Shown here piece after piece: positions 25,649 to 34,088 of a stretch of DNA of 64,000 nucleotides (position 1 is the first letter of the stretch; each line of letters opens with the position of its first letter). A program made the translations under genes and the position numbers. The DNA is from Entomospira culicis (GTDB lineage Bacteria > Spirochaetota > Spirochaetia > WRBN01). Where the stretch lies: the NCBI RefSeq assembly GCF_028748145.1, contig NZ_CP118182.1, positions 1 to 64,000 on the forward strand. Reading direction: 5' to 3'. The notes beneath the pieces were generated by a model. The model saw only the letters and a list, made by a program, of their open reading frames with translations. It made no database searches and was not told where the DNA came from.

Positions 25649-25685
25649 TCAATGCGTGCCGCCGCCCTCTTTATCTAAATGATTG

Positions 25686-25705
25686 TTAGTACAACGTTGT
25701 ACTAA
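25686..25705. promoter_or_regulatory. Palindrome P1 (glycan-island element)
   Basis: Perfect 20-bp palindrome TTAGTACAACGTTGTACTAA. It ends 7 bp upstream of the -35 box of the ugd promoter. Four further copies lie at 34045, 35225, 36409 and 39521. It is likely a binding site for a dimeric DNA-binding protein. Confidence 0.85.
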
Positions 25706-25712
25706 TGTCTTC

Positions 25713-25741
25713 TTGTCTTTTTACTTTAATTTAGCTATACT
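25713..25741 (+). promoter_or_regulatory. ugd promoter
   Basis: TTGTCT (25713-25718), 17 bp, TATACT (25736-25741). AGGGAGG precedes ATG 25773. Confidence 0.7.
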
Positions 25742-25772
25742 AGAGAGGACGATCTTGTAAGGGAGGTAAAGC

Positions 25773-27083
25773 ATGAAGATAACCATTTATGGCGCAGGCT
25801 ATGTGGGGTTGATTGGCGCGGTGGCTTTGGCAAAGGTGGGGCATGATGTCTTACTTTTAGATGTAGATAGCTATAAAGTTGCACAAATTATGCAAGCCAT
25901 CAGTCCGATTTATGAGGAAAATCTCACTCAGATGCTACAGGAGGTTTTATCTGCCAAGCGTCTTCATGCCTCTACTGATGTGGAATTGGGCGTGGCGCAC
26001 AGTCCCCTACAGATGATTTGTGTGGGAACGCCCACCAACAGCGACGGTAATGCTAACCTTACTTATGTAAAGAGTGTGGTCGATGCGATTGTTACGCATA
26101 ATCATGGCAAAGAGAAGAAGATCATTATCGAGAAATCTACCGTTCCAGTGGGTACGCACACGCTGATCCTCCAGTGGATTGAGGCAATCGGTGGTGATCT
26201 TGATCTTTATGAAGTTGCGAGTAACCCCGAATTCTTGCGCGAAGGTAAAGCCCTGTACGACTTTATGCACCCCGATCGTATTGTGGTTGGCGCATCCAGC
26301 AGTTGGGCGCATGGGTTATTTAGCGAGCTTTATCGCCCCTTTACCGAGCAAGGCGCTCCCCTCCTCTTTACGCAGGTTGCCAGTGCCGAGCTCATCAAAC
26401 AGGCGGCCAATAGCTTTTTAGCGATGAAGATAAGCTATGCCAATATGCTTGCCGAAGTCAGCGAGCGCGTGGGTGCAGATGTCGGTGAGGTTACTCAAGG
26501 TATCGGACTGGATAGGCGCATTGGTGCGCAATTTCTGCAGGCAGGCATTGGCTTTGGGGGTAGCTGTTTTCCTAAAGATGTGCAAGCCTTTATCCGTACG
26601 GGCGAGGAGCTGGGCTTGAACCTTGGTCTATTACGCGAGACGCTCCAGATTAATGCCCGTCAGCGCGATCGCCTGATGAGCAAGATTACGCAAGCCTTGG
26701 GATCGTTACACGATAAACGTATCGCCCTCTTGGGCTTAGCCTTTAAGCCCGACACCGACGATGTGCGTGAGACCCCTGCCCTCTATTTGGTGCGCGAACT
26801 CCTCGGGCGTCAGGCTAGCCTCAATCTCTACGACCCTATCGCGATGCCCAACTTTCAAAAGAGTTTTAAAGCCAGCCCTACCCTGCACTACGCAAGCAAT
26901 CTACAAGATGCGCTTAACGGGGTCGATGCCATTATCATGCTTACCGCCTGGGAGGAATTTATCCACGCCGACTACGCCACGCTTACTAAGACAATGCCCA
27001 CCAAGTTTATCTTTGATGCCCGCAATGCCTTAGACGCTAACGTTTTGCGTAAAAACGGTTTTGTGTACTACGGCATGGGCTAA
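25773..27083 (+). CDS. ugd: UDP-glucose 6-dehydrogenase
   Basis: 436 residues, typical length. Rossmann motif YGAGYVGLIGA at the N-terminus binds NAD+, followed by the acidic LLLDVD strand. The UDP-binding and catalytic regions include EKSTVPVGT, SNPEFLREGKA, a K-x-x-x-N motif (IKQAANSFLAMKISY), GIGFGGSCFPKD with the catalytic Cys near 265, and LGLAFKPDTDDVRE. It oxidises UDP-glucose to UDP-glucuronate, a donor for acidic surface polysaccharides, which fits its place at the head of the glycan island. It has its own promoter and the first palindrome. Confidence 0.95.
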   Translation: MKITIYGAGYVGLIGAVALAKVGHDVLLLDVDSYKVAQIMQAISPIYEENLTQMLQEVLSAKRLHASTDVELGVAHSPLQMICVGTPTNSDGNANLTYVKSVVDAIVTHNHGKEKKIIIEKSTVPVGTHTLILQWIEAIGGDLDLYEVASNPEFLREGKALYDFMHPDRIVVGASSSWAHGLFSELYRPFTEQGAPLLFTQVASAELIKQAANSFLAMKISYANMLAEVSERVGADVGEVTQGIGLDRRIGAQFLQAGIGFGGSCFPKDVQAFIRTGEELGLNLGLLRETLQINARQRDRLMSKITQALGSLHDKRIALLGLAFKPDTDDVRETPALYLVRELLGRQASLNLYDPIAMPNFQKSFKASPTLHYASNLQDALNGVDAIIMLTAWEEFIHADYATLTKTMPTKFIFDARNALDANVLRKNGFVYYGMG

Positions 27084-27510
27084 TGAGAGGAAGGATTGTA
27101 GTGCCACATGGCACCAAGCTCTTTATCCAGCTGTTCTCCGTATCGAAAATTAGCTCCAGCCGATGGCGTAAGGGTGATCTCACCAAAATAAATCTTGCCA
27201 TCTATATAGTACCAATCAATACGGGCATAATCAAGTTCTGTCATTAGTTTTTTTGAAAAATCAAGCATTTGATTAAGAGCTGGTAATTGATGTTGATGTA
27301 CTTTAGCATCAAAATTTGCATGGCTTGCGAGTTTGGTTGGCTGATTAAGCTGATTAACAAATAATTGATAACGATAAATATTTTGATTTCCCTGATAGCC
27401 TATATTTAAATCATCATTAAGATAAAACATATATTGAAAAGAGCCATCAGGTTGTTTAAACATGTGGAATTTGTAATCAATTAAAGCCTCGCCATTGCCT
27501 AGTTGCTTGC
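27080..27510 (-). pseudogene. C-terminal half of a TupA-like ATP-grasp gene
   Basis: The reading frame gives EALIDYKFHMFKQPDGSFQYMF, then LDYARIDWYYIDGKIYFGEITLTPSAG, which is the C-terminal half of the TupA-like ATP-grasp family (teichuronopeptide/polysaccharide modification). The N-terminal half, including the first nucleotide-binding subdomain, is missing; upstream of about 27510 the sequence is unrelated and GC-richer. An open frame continues to ATG 27568 with an unrelated leader, but it is unlikely to be functional. A diverged N-terminal half of the same family is at 29423-30118, and the two share about 45 bp at their broken ends. Confidence 0.75.
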
Positions 27511-27739
27511 AATCTCTTCTCACTCGGGTACATAGCCTGCTCCTACCGCCCAGCTCAAGCCTGCCCATTATAGCCCGGTTTCATTGTATTCCCCTTATCT
27601 AGCAAGAGCATAGCACAGCGCGCGCCAAAGACGTTTGCGTATATGGTTTTTTGGGATCTATTTTGGGCGTGGTTAAATTAAACATAATAAATATTTTATT
27701 TTGTTTAATTTTCATTAATTGATATAAAAAATATAACTA
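27511..27739. other. Non-coding region upstream of the GT-B gene
   Basis: No supported gene. The left part (to about 27650) is GC-richer than the surroundings, possibly remnant DNA from the rearrangement. The right part is very AT-rich and holds the inverted repeat at 27675-27711. Confidence 0.5.
27675..27711. repeat. AT-rich inverted repeat, 17-bp arms
   Basis: AAATTAAACATAATAAA (27675-27691) pairs with TTTATTTTGTTTAATTT (27695-27711), one mismatch, 3-nt loop. It lies about 30 bp upstream of the -35 box of the next gene. Confidence 0.6.
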
Positions 27740-27769
27740 TAGACAGATAGCTGCCATTTATGGTATAAT
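27740..27769 (+). promoter_or_regulatory. Promoter of the GT-B glycosyltransferase gene
   Basis: TAGACA (27740-27745), 18 bp, TATAAT (27764-27769). AGGAG at 27794 supports the GTG start at 27810. Confidence 0.6.
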
Positions 27770-27809
27770 CAACCTGCGCTACCATCATGTTACAGGAGAA
27801 AAAGAAGCC

Positions 27810-29168
27810 GTGAAAAGAGAATTTTTTCGCCGATTAAAGGGATTTCTGGTTAATCTTAAGAAATTACCCCATAGAGTAAAGGCGATTCAAGAAGAACTAG
27901 CCTCTATACAACAGCATGAAGCCTCTCTTGGGTATCGTTTGGATTCTCTGGAACAACATGGAGCCTCTCTTGGCTATCGGCTGGATTCTATACAACAGCA
28001 TGCAAACGCCCTTGATCAGAGCATCGTAGGCGTGGCTGGGGACCAGCACGCAATGCTTCGATCCCTATCGAAACTTCACTATCAACTCTTCTTAAATCAA
28101 GTAGCTGCTATCACTTCTCCTAAACCCAAAATAGTATTCATCGCTCAATATGGACATTCTGGTGGGCTTCAAGAATTTCTCTACAAACGCATTCTCTTTT
28201 TTAGCAAGGACTTTCACATCATTTTACTTTCGCCTGTTCACTACAGTGAGTCGACCAAATTATTCAATATGCAAGAGCTTAGCATGCTTTTTTTTACAGA
28301 AGAGTCGATAGATGCTGTTCTTATCAAAACTGTTTTGACTCATGATATCCGCTGGATAGAGGTACATGATGCACAAAATATGCCAGCCATCAACATCTCT
28401 TTACTAAAAAGCCTTGCCCCCCAAAGTCAGATCTCGGTCTTTTTACACTCAGGTCTAGCCTTTTTGGCGCTAATTGAACGGCTAAAAACCCAAGCCGTGG
28501 ATCGCATTTATGTCTACTCCCAAAGCGTATATAACGATCTCTTGGGGCATGTTGCCTGTCCCATTGTGCAGTATCGTCATCCCTATGTGGTGGAGAATAT
28601 CTATCAAACGCCCAAGGAAGGGGAGAATAACATCTTGCTGGTTAGCCGCATCGCCCAAGATAAAGAGGCTTCGCTCTTCAACCTCTTAGATGCGCTTAGC
28701 CAAAGCAGTTGCACCATTTATATCTCAGGTCACATAGTAGGCGATGAGCCACAGGCGATCGTGCAGAAGATTAAAGCACGCTACCCTAATCATGAGATCC
28801 GTTTTATTGGCTACATTGTGGTAGAAGATTACCTTAAAGCCAATATCGGTAAATTCTTATGCATCGCTGGCGTGGGACAGGTCATCGGTGAGGCGCTCTC
28901 CTTTGGCTATCCTGCCTTGATGACAAGCATTAAACCTGATAATCAAGTGCTCTTTATTACCCAAGAGAATTGGCGCAGCTTTTGGGATAGAAATTTCGTC
29001 TTACGCGATTATCCGGAATTCGTCGAGAATGTGAATCACTACCTAGCCAAACTCATCCAGCGCCAACCCCTAGACGACTTACAGATATTTGAGCAGTGGA
29101 AAGAGCATGCCAGCATCGCTAAAATGTATGGCGATCACCTAAAAACCGTACGGGAGTACTACCACTAG
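27810..29168 (+). CDS. GT-B-type glycosyltransferase with N-terminal coiled-coil repeats
   Basis: The N-terminal 30 residues are basic and amphipathic (MKREFFRRLKGFLVNLKKLP). Residues 38-65 hold two near-identical 14-residue units (ASLGYRLDSLEQHG, ASLGYRLDSIQQHA), probably a short coiled coil for oligomerisation. From about 110 on it resembles GT4-like enzymes: KIVFIAQYGHSGGLQEFL, ILLVSRIAQDKEASLFNLLDAL, IRFIGYIVVEDYL, and GVGQVIGEALSFGYPALMTS, the position of the usual E-x7-E donor motif. Cytoplasmic, probably membrane-peripheral. GTG start. The sugar donor and acceptor are unknown. Confidence 0.78.
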   Translation: MKREFFRRLKGFLVNLKKLPHRVKAIQEELASIQQHEASLGYRLDSLEQHGASLGYRLDSIQQHANALDQSIVGVAGDQHAMLRSLSKLHYQLFLNQVAAITSPKPKIVFIAQYGHSGGLQEFLYKRILFFSKDFHIILLSPVHYSESTKLFNMQELSMLFFTEESIDAVLIKTVLTHDIRWIEVHDAQNMPAINISLLKSLAPQSQISVFLHSGLAFLALIERLKTQAVDRIYVYSQSVYNDLLGHVACPIVQYRHPYVVENIYQTPKEGENNILLVSRIAQDKEASLFNLLDALSQSSCTIYISGHIVGDEPQAIVQKIKARYPNHEIRFIGYIVVEDYLKANIGKFLCIAGVGQVIGEALSFGYPALMTSIKPDNQVLFITQENWRSFWDRNFVLRDYPEFVENVNHYLAKLIQRQPLDDLQIFEQWKEHASIAKMYGDHLKTVREYYH

Positions 29169-29365
29169 TTTTTGAGGTACAGGTGGATACTTTCCTGTTG
29201 GGTTTAGAGGCTACTTCTTTCTATGTAGGGATTAATGTCGTTCTTGGTAAGCATGGAATAAGACGTTTAAAAATGTGTCTATTTAGAGCTAATCTTTAAG
29301 ACTTTTTTTCCTTTTTATGGTATACTAAAATTCGAATAATATTCCTATAGAAGGAAAGTAGTATA
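29169..29365 (+). other. Intergenic region with a weak promoter for the broken GT2 gene
   Basis: No gene. A -10 box TATACT (29321-29326) with a weak -35 lies before an AAGGAAAG ribosome site (29351) of the truncated glycosyltransferase. Confidence 0.45.
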
Positions 29366-29443
29366 TTGAAAGTATCGATTATTGTACCATTTTATGATGT
29401 AGAGCCTTACTTTCGGCGTTGTTTAAGCATGTGGAATTTGTAA
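29366..29443 (+). pseudogene. Truncated GT2 glycosyltransferase (first 24 codons)
   Basis: From TTG 29366 the frame reads [20 protein letters not shown], matching the N-terminus of the intact GT2 genes at 30233 and 31682, then changes abruptly to SMWNL and a stop. The switch occurs at GTTGTTTAA, a string also present in the tupA-like sequence (27451-27459). It is a deletion remnant that retains its ribosome site. Confidence 0.85.
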
Positions 29444-30118
29444 TTCAATTAAGGTCTCGCGATTGCCTAGTCGTTTTTCTTCGGTGATGTGTGGGGTTAT
29501 TCTGGCATAGTGCCTTTCATAGCTACCTGTATGTGGACGTTGCATCCATCGTTCTAATGTCTCTTTTAGCGTCTCTAGCTCTAAATTATTTAACGCTTGA
29601 TTGCCTATGAAGAAATTTTGCGCATAACCATGGTTGACTTTAACCACGCTGTTGGTATATTTATCGGGGTTAGCGATATAGGCATCGACAAACGCTTGCG
29701 CACTGGCAAAGTCATCAATAAGGGGGATAAGGTTCTCCTCGCTACCTAGGAGTTTCCTAACATAGGCTCGTACCCGATACTTATCGGCGAGCAACGGATA
29801 TAGCGAGCTACTTTGGCAGGTGGTGTGGATACACTTCAGCACCTTTTCGCTAAATAAAGTTGGGTGCGTAAAATCGGGGTATCGCCCAAAATTTGCATGA
29901 TATCGTTGCAAGCTAGTAACGGCGGTAAAGTGAAAGTATTTCCGACTTAGTAGCTTAGCAGGTACTACTTTTTTGGCAACATGATAATGAAGCCATGTAG
30001 GCAGAGCTGCAAAATTACGAGTTCTATAATTTCTAGGACAATGTTGGATGCTACGCAATGTTTGGCGCAGTTTTGCTGGTAAGATTTTTTTAAATAGAGA
30101 TTTGATTTGTTGCTTCAT
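29423..30118 (-). pseudogene. N-terminal half of a TupA-like ATP-grasp gene
   Basis: Residues about 75-190 match the TupA-like ATP-grasp start: LFSEKVLKC, LADKYRVRAYVRKLLG, NLIPLIDDF, NSVVKVNHGYAQNFFI (the ATP-grasp lysine region). The N-terminus (MKQQIKSLFKKILPAKLRQTLRS) is basic and amphipathic. After NRETLIE the frame is lost by one extra base relative to the homologous segment at 27468-27507 (GEALIDYKF), and then stops inside the GT2 remnant. It therefore lacks the catalytic C-terminal half and is probably inactive. AAGCAACAA-type ATG at 30118; no clear promoter. Confidence 0.78.
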
Positions 30119-30168
30119 GATAGCTTATTTTACTTGATTAATATATAAAAATCAATAGCCATGCTGCC

Positions 30169-30197
30169 TTGTTTTTTCTTCTTACATATGCTATAAT
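30169..30197 (+). promoter_or_regulatory. Promoter of the GT2-GT2-GT8 operon
   Basis: TTGTTT (30169-30174), 17 bp, TATAAT (30192-30197), then AAGGAGG (30215-30221) before ATG 30233. Confidence 0.7.
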
Positions 30198-30232
30198 AGG
30201 GATATTATTCTCGGAAGGAGGTAGGTAGACTT

Positions 30233-31678
30233 ATGCTCGTATCCATTATTGTGCCCTTTTACAATGTAGAGCCCTACTTTCGGCGTTGTTTAGACTCCAT
30301 CATTAATCAAAGTTATCAAAATTTAGAAATCATCTTGATTAATGACTGTTCCCCTGATAATAGCATCGATATTGCCCGTGAATATGCACAAAAAGATTCG
30401 CGTATTCAAATCATTGAGCATGAGAAATCGCTGCATGTCGGTGGTGCGCGGAACAGTGGTATGGCAGTTGCTAAGGGCGAGTATCTTTGGTTTATTGATA
30501 GCGACGATGCAATTGCTACGCCTTATGCTGTAGAGCACTTGGTTTCTATTGCCCAGCGTGATGATAGCGATATCATTTTGTTTAATGCTCAATCTTTGAC
30601 TGAAGATGGCATTTTACACCCATTATATCATTTTTACTCATATGCACATGAGCAAATTTTTAATGAAAAAAATTCTTTCTATACAGCCTTATCGAAGACT
30701 TTATATCATGCGAAACGTGAATATGGATATTTTGGTCCTGAAGTTTGGAGTAAATTATTTCGAGTCCATTTTTTAAAGCAACATAATTTTTTATTTTTAG
30801 AGCATACTGTGCATCAAGATATTCCATCTTTAATACTTTTTCCTTTGGCTAAAAAAGTTAGTGTATCGCCCTATGTTTATTATAATTATTACCAACGTGA
30901 AGGTAGTACCATGCATAGTCAACCACCATCTGATTACTTGGATCATTTTGCTCGTATATTCGACGATATGTGGGAAATTAGTGATAAATATCTTTTTACT
31001 AAGCAGGAAGATAATGTTTTTGTTGTAGCTCTTTTTATGCCAACACTGCTCTACAATATTCCTCGTATTGCTCCCTTGTTGACTGAAAGTGAGCGGGCAT
31101 TTTATTACTTACGTATATATGATTTTTTAAAGAAATATTTATTAGCTCGCTTAGTATTAAAGAATTTTGAGTCTTGGCCATTGGTTATTGGTTACTCTGA
31201 ATTTTGGCAAGATTTATTTAAGAGTTTTACGGAAGATATTTCTGATATAGAGAAAAGACGTATAGTCCATATTCTTTTTTACCCACGTTTGGAGCAAGAA
31301 CGTTTGGAACAAGAACATTTGGAACAAGAACGTTTGGAACAAGAACGTTTGGAGCAAGAACGTTTGGAGCAAGAACGTTTGGAGCAAGAACGTTTGGAAC
31401 AAGAACGTTTGGAGCAAGAACGTTTGGAACAAGAACGTTTGGAACAAGAACGTTTGGAACAAGAACGTTTGGAGCAAGAACGTTTGGAGCAAGAACGTTT
31501 GGAACAAGAACGTTTGGAACAAGAACGTTTGGAGCAAGAACGTTTGGAACAAGAACTAATTGCGCGTCAGTTTAGTTGGAGTAAAGTTTTTCGAAGATTA
31601 AGAAAAGTCATTAAAATGTTGCTACCGCACGGAATAATACGATTTATTCAAATACAAAAAAGCAAGGAGAGAAAATAG
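30233..31678 (+). CDS. GT2 glycosyltransferase with an 18-unit RLEQE repeat
   Basis: Family 2 (GT-A) fold: [29 protein letters not shown] (residues 36-44), GGARNSG, and the metal-binding FIDSDD (87-92). A variable acceptor region follows to about 350. Residues 352-441 are 18 tandem RLEQE units (one HLEQE), predicted as a 90-residue helix. The tail after the repeat ends [21 protein letters not shown], shared with the following enzymes. It probably adds a sugar to a lipid-linked surface glycan at the inner membrane. The last codons contain the AAGGAGAG ribosome site for the next gene, 3 bp away. The neighbour 31682 lacks the repeat, so it is an insertion between catalytic domain and tail. Confidence 0.9.
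   Translation: MLVSIIVPFYNVEPYFRRCLDSIINQSYQNLEIILINDCSPDNSIDIAREYAQKDSRIQIIEHEKSLHVGGARNSGMAVAKGEYLWFIDSDDAIATPYAVEHLVSIAQRDDSDIILFNAQSLTEDGILHPLYHFYSYAHEQIFNEKNSFYTALSKTLYHAKREYGYFGPEVWSKLFRVHFLKQHNFLFLEHTVHQDIPSLILFPLAKKVSVSPYVYYNYYQREGSTMHSQPPSDYLDHFARIFDDMWEISDKYLFTKQEDNVFVVALFMPTLLYNIPRIAPLLTESERAFYYLRIYDFLKKYLLARLVLKNFESWPLVIGYSEFWQDLFKSFTEDISDIEKRRIVHILFYPRLEQERLEQEHLEQERLEQERLEQERLEQERLEQERLEQERLEQERLEQERLEQERLEQERLEQERLEQERLEQERLEQERLEQERLEQELIARQFSWSKVFRRLRKVIKMLLPHGIIRFIQIQKSKERK
31286..31555 (+). repeat. 15-bp tandem repeat, 18 copies
   Basis: Unit CGTTTGGA[A/G]CAAGAA, 270 bp in total, differing almost only at one A/G position and one CGT-to-CAT change. It stays in frame with every unit gained or lost, so it changes length but not reading frame. 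Confidence 0.95.
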
Positions 31679-31681
31679 TTC

Positions 31682-32872
31682 ATGCTAGTATCGATTATTG
31701 TACCTTTTTATGGGGTAGAACTGTATTTTAGGCGATGTTTAGATTCAATTATTCGTCAAAGTTATCAAAATTTGGAGATTATTTTAGTAGATGACTGTTC
31801 TCCTGATAGTTGTTTAACGATAGCTAAAGAATATGCGCAAAAAGATGTTCGTATTAAAATTATTGAGCATAAAACAAATCTTCGGCAAGGTGGCGGGCGA
31901 AATAGTGGCATGGTCGTAGCTAAAGGCGAGTATATTTGGTTTATTGACAGCGATGATAGTATTGCATCTCCTTACGCTGTAGAACATTTGGTTGCAATAG
32001 CACAACGCGATAGATCGGATATGGTTATATTTAACGCTCAGTCTCTGAATGAAGATGGGATACTTAAAGCCCTTAATCATTTTTATTCTGGAGTGGAAGA
32101 GCGTGTCTTTAATGATAAAAATTTGTTTTATCCAGTAATTTTTGATTTTTTGTATTATAATAAGCGTAAGTTTGGCTATTTTGGTCCTGAAGTTTGGAAT
32201 AAACTATTTCGACGTTCTTTTTTAGAGGAATATCATTTTACTTTTTTAGAAAACACTCTTTATGAAGACATATCTTCTTTAATATTATTTCCTTTGGCGA
32301 GAACTGTCACAGTTGTGCCGTATGTTTACTATAATTATTATCAGCGTGAGGGTAGTAGTTCTCATATCAAGCCTCCATCTAGTTTTTTGAATCATTTTCA
32401 TGCTATTTTAGAGCATATGAGAAAAATATATACTCTTTTTTTAGATAAAAAACTTAAAGATAATACCTTGGTTTTAGCTTTTTTTCTTCCTACGTTGATT
32501 TACAGTTTAAGACAAATGGATTCTGTCTTAACAGATGAAGAATGGAAGATGTATGCATTAAAGACCTATAGTTTTCTTAAAAAAGAGTTATATCCAGATA
32601 TTTCTTTTAAGGACTTTAATCCTTGGCCAAGTTTATTAGGTAATGACGTTGCTTGGGAGCGCCTCTTTCAAAGCTTTGATCAGGAATGTTCTGATAAGAA
32701 AAAAATTGAATATATAGAAAATATTAAATCATATTCTTTTGTTAGTCCGATGGTTAAGGATGAAAACAAAAGACTGCAGATATTTTTTGTTATAAAAAAA
32801 ATATCAAAAATGTTGTTGCCCTACGGGATGGTTCGATTTATTCAAATACAAAAAAGCAAGGAGAGCAGGTAA
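31682..32872 (+). CDS. GT2 glycosyltransferase
   Basis: 396 residues. [36 protein letters not shown] and FIDSDD define a family 2 enzyme. The middle ([40 protein letters not shown]) closely parallels the upstream gene ([20 protein letters not shown]), so the two are recent paralogs. The tail [21 protein letters not shown] is shared. It is translationally linked to both neighbours (3-bp gaps). Likely transfers a hexose or derivative in surface-glycan assembly; the donor is not predictable. Confidence 0.9.
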   Translation: MLVSIIVPFYGVELYFRRCLDSIIRQSYQNLEIILVDDCSPDSCLTIAKEYAQKDVRIKIIEHKTNLRQGGGRNSGMVVAKGEYIWFIDSDDSIASPYAVEHLVAIAQRDRSDMVIFNAQSLNEDGILKALNHFYSGVEERVFNDKNLFYPVIFDFLYYNKRKFGYFGPEVWNKLFRRSFLEEYHFTFLENTLYEDISSLILFPLARTVTVVPYVYYNYYQREGSSSHIKPPSSFLNHFHAILEHMRKIYTLFLDKKLKDNTLVLAFFLPTLIYSLRQMDSVLTDEEWKMYALKTYSFLKKELYPDISFKDFNPWPSLLGNDVAWERLFQSFDQECSDKKKIEYIENIKSYSFVSPMVKDENKRLQIFFVIKKISKMLLPYGMVRFIQIQKSKESR

Positions 32873-32875
32873 ATT

Positions 32876-34048
32876 ATGAGGAAAGGTACATTAGCTGTCG
32901 CACTAGCTATTGATAACAACTATACAAAAATGGCGATGATTGTGTTGGATTCATTGTTTGGTAATTGTCATAAGGGTACGCGTTATGAGTGTTATATTCT
33001 AAATTATCATTTATCTGTATCTAATCGTCAGAAACTGATGTCGTTAGTGCAATTATACGATCAGCATAACCTAACATTTTTAGATATTCGTGAGGATGAC
33101 TATCAGGCACTTAATCACTTCCCAGAGAATCATTTATCAATTTGGAGTTTAGAGATGTTTTTTCGTCTCTATTTGCCAAAATACTTGCCCATGCATGATC
33201 GAATACTTTATTTAGATGCTGATATTATCGTAAGGGCAGATTTGAGCCATTTAGCCTCCATTGATATGCAAAATAAGGCAATTGCTGCTAGCTTGGATAC
33301 GGCGCACTTGGCCCAGTATCCTACACTTATGCGAGGTCTCTATCGTTTAACCTTGCTTTTAAAGGGGGAGATATCATCGGTAGATCGCAAAGAGATTATG
33401 AGTTTAAATCAAATAAATTCTGGTGTCCTCTTGATGAATTTAGATTTTTGGCGAGAGAAACATCTCCTTGAGCGCGCACTTGAAATGATAAAAGAGATAC
33501 AGATTAATGCCGAACAGCTTTTGTTTGCTCCTCATATTTCGTATAATAATCAATATTTACCTCCAGATCAACTATTCCCAGATCAAGACATTATTAATTA
33601 TCTTACCATTATAGAGCATAAAGATGCCATTTGTCATTTGCCTACGTCCTATAATATTCGCGTATTGTATAATCCTGAAGATCATTTACTAGAGAATGCT
33701 TTCAGTGATGAATACCTTGATTTGAATCAAATTGTTTGGAAAGGAGTTACTGATTCTCTTGTTACATGTGACGGAGTGATCTATGACACAATTCAAATTA
33801 TTCATTTTGCTGGAGTGCGCCCGTGGAAAGCTCAATTTAGTAATCATCCAATAACGCCATTTTTTAGTAAATATGCGCAAAAAGTAGGATTAGAGATGGA
33901 GCAGCCAATGGTTCATCAAGAGCAGTCAATGGTTCATCAAGAGCAGAGGCGTAGTTATTGGCGAATCCTTCTATCGCCTAGAAAGATGATTAAAATGCTC
34001 TTGCCCTATGGTGTAGTGCGATTGATTCAAATTATAAAATCTCGTTAG
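32876..34048 (+). CDS. GT8 glycosyltransferase with the common C-terminal tail
   Basis: Family 8 (LgtC/glycogenin-like, GT-A retaining): an early LAVALAIDNNYTKMAMIVLDSL, FFRLYLPKYLP, the DxD motif YLDADIIV (Asp114, Asp116) and QINSGVLLMNLDFWRE are diagnostic, with a final IHFAGVRPWK His motif. Residues about 340-360 have two copies of an 8-residue unit (SMVHQEQ-like), then KMIKMLLPYGVVRLIQIIKSR, the same tail as the GT2 enzymes. GT8 enzymes usually use UDP-galactose or UDP-glucose. The last codon and stop form the edge of palindrome P2. Confidence 0.92.
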   Translation: MRKGTLAVALAIDNNYTKMAMIVLDSLFGNCHKGTRYECYILNYHLSVSNRQKLMSLVQLYDQHNLTFLDIREDDYQALNHFPENHLSIWSLEMFFRLYLPKYLPMHDRILYLDADIIVRADLSHLASIDMQNKAIAASLDTAHLAQYPTLMRGLYRLTLLLKGEISSVDRKEIMSLNQINSGVLLMNLDFWREKHLLERALEMIKEIQINAEQLLFAPHISYNNQYLPPDQLFPDQDIINYLTIIEHKDAICHLPTSYNIRVLYNPEDHLLENAFSDEYLDLNQIVWKGVTDSLVTCDGVIYDTIQIIHFAGVRPWKAQFSNHPITPFFSKYAQKVGLEMEQPMVHQEQSMVHQEQRRSYWRILLSPRKMIKMLLPYGVVRLIQIIKSR

Positions 34049-34071
34049 TACAACGTTGTACGAACGAGATT
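34038..34071. promoter_or_regulatory. Palindrome P2, extended to 34 bp
   Basis: The core at 34045-34064 (TTAGTACAACGTTGTACGAA) matches the island element except one base. Flanks extend the dyad: AATCTCGTT on the left, AACGAGATT on the right. It overlaps the GT8 stop codon and ends 17 bp before the next GT2 gene, too close for a promoter between them. Confidence 0.85.
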
Positions 34072-34088
34072 AAGGAGTAAATTAGGGG

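Noticed and set aside
27080-27568. A complete gene of 162 codons
   Set aside because: Only the C-terminal half of the ATP-grasp family is present, and its first 20 codons are unrelated to the family; it is a fragment.
31214-31552. Antisense frame of FLFQT repeats
   Set aside because: It is the reverse of the 15-bp GT2 repeats and has no independent support.
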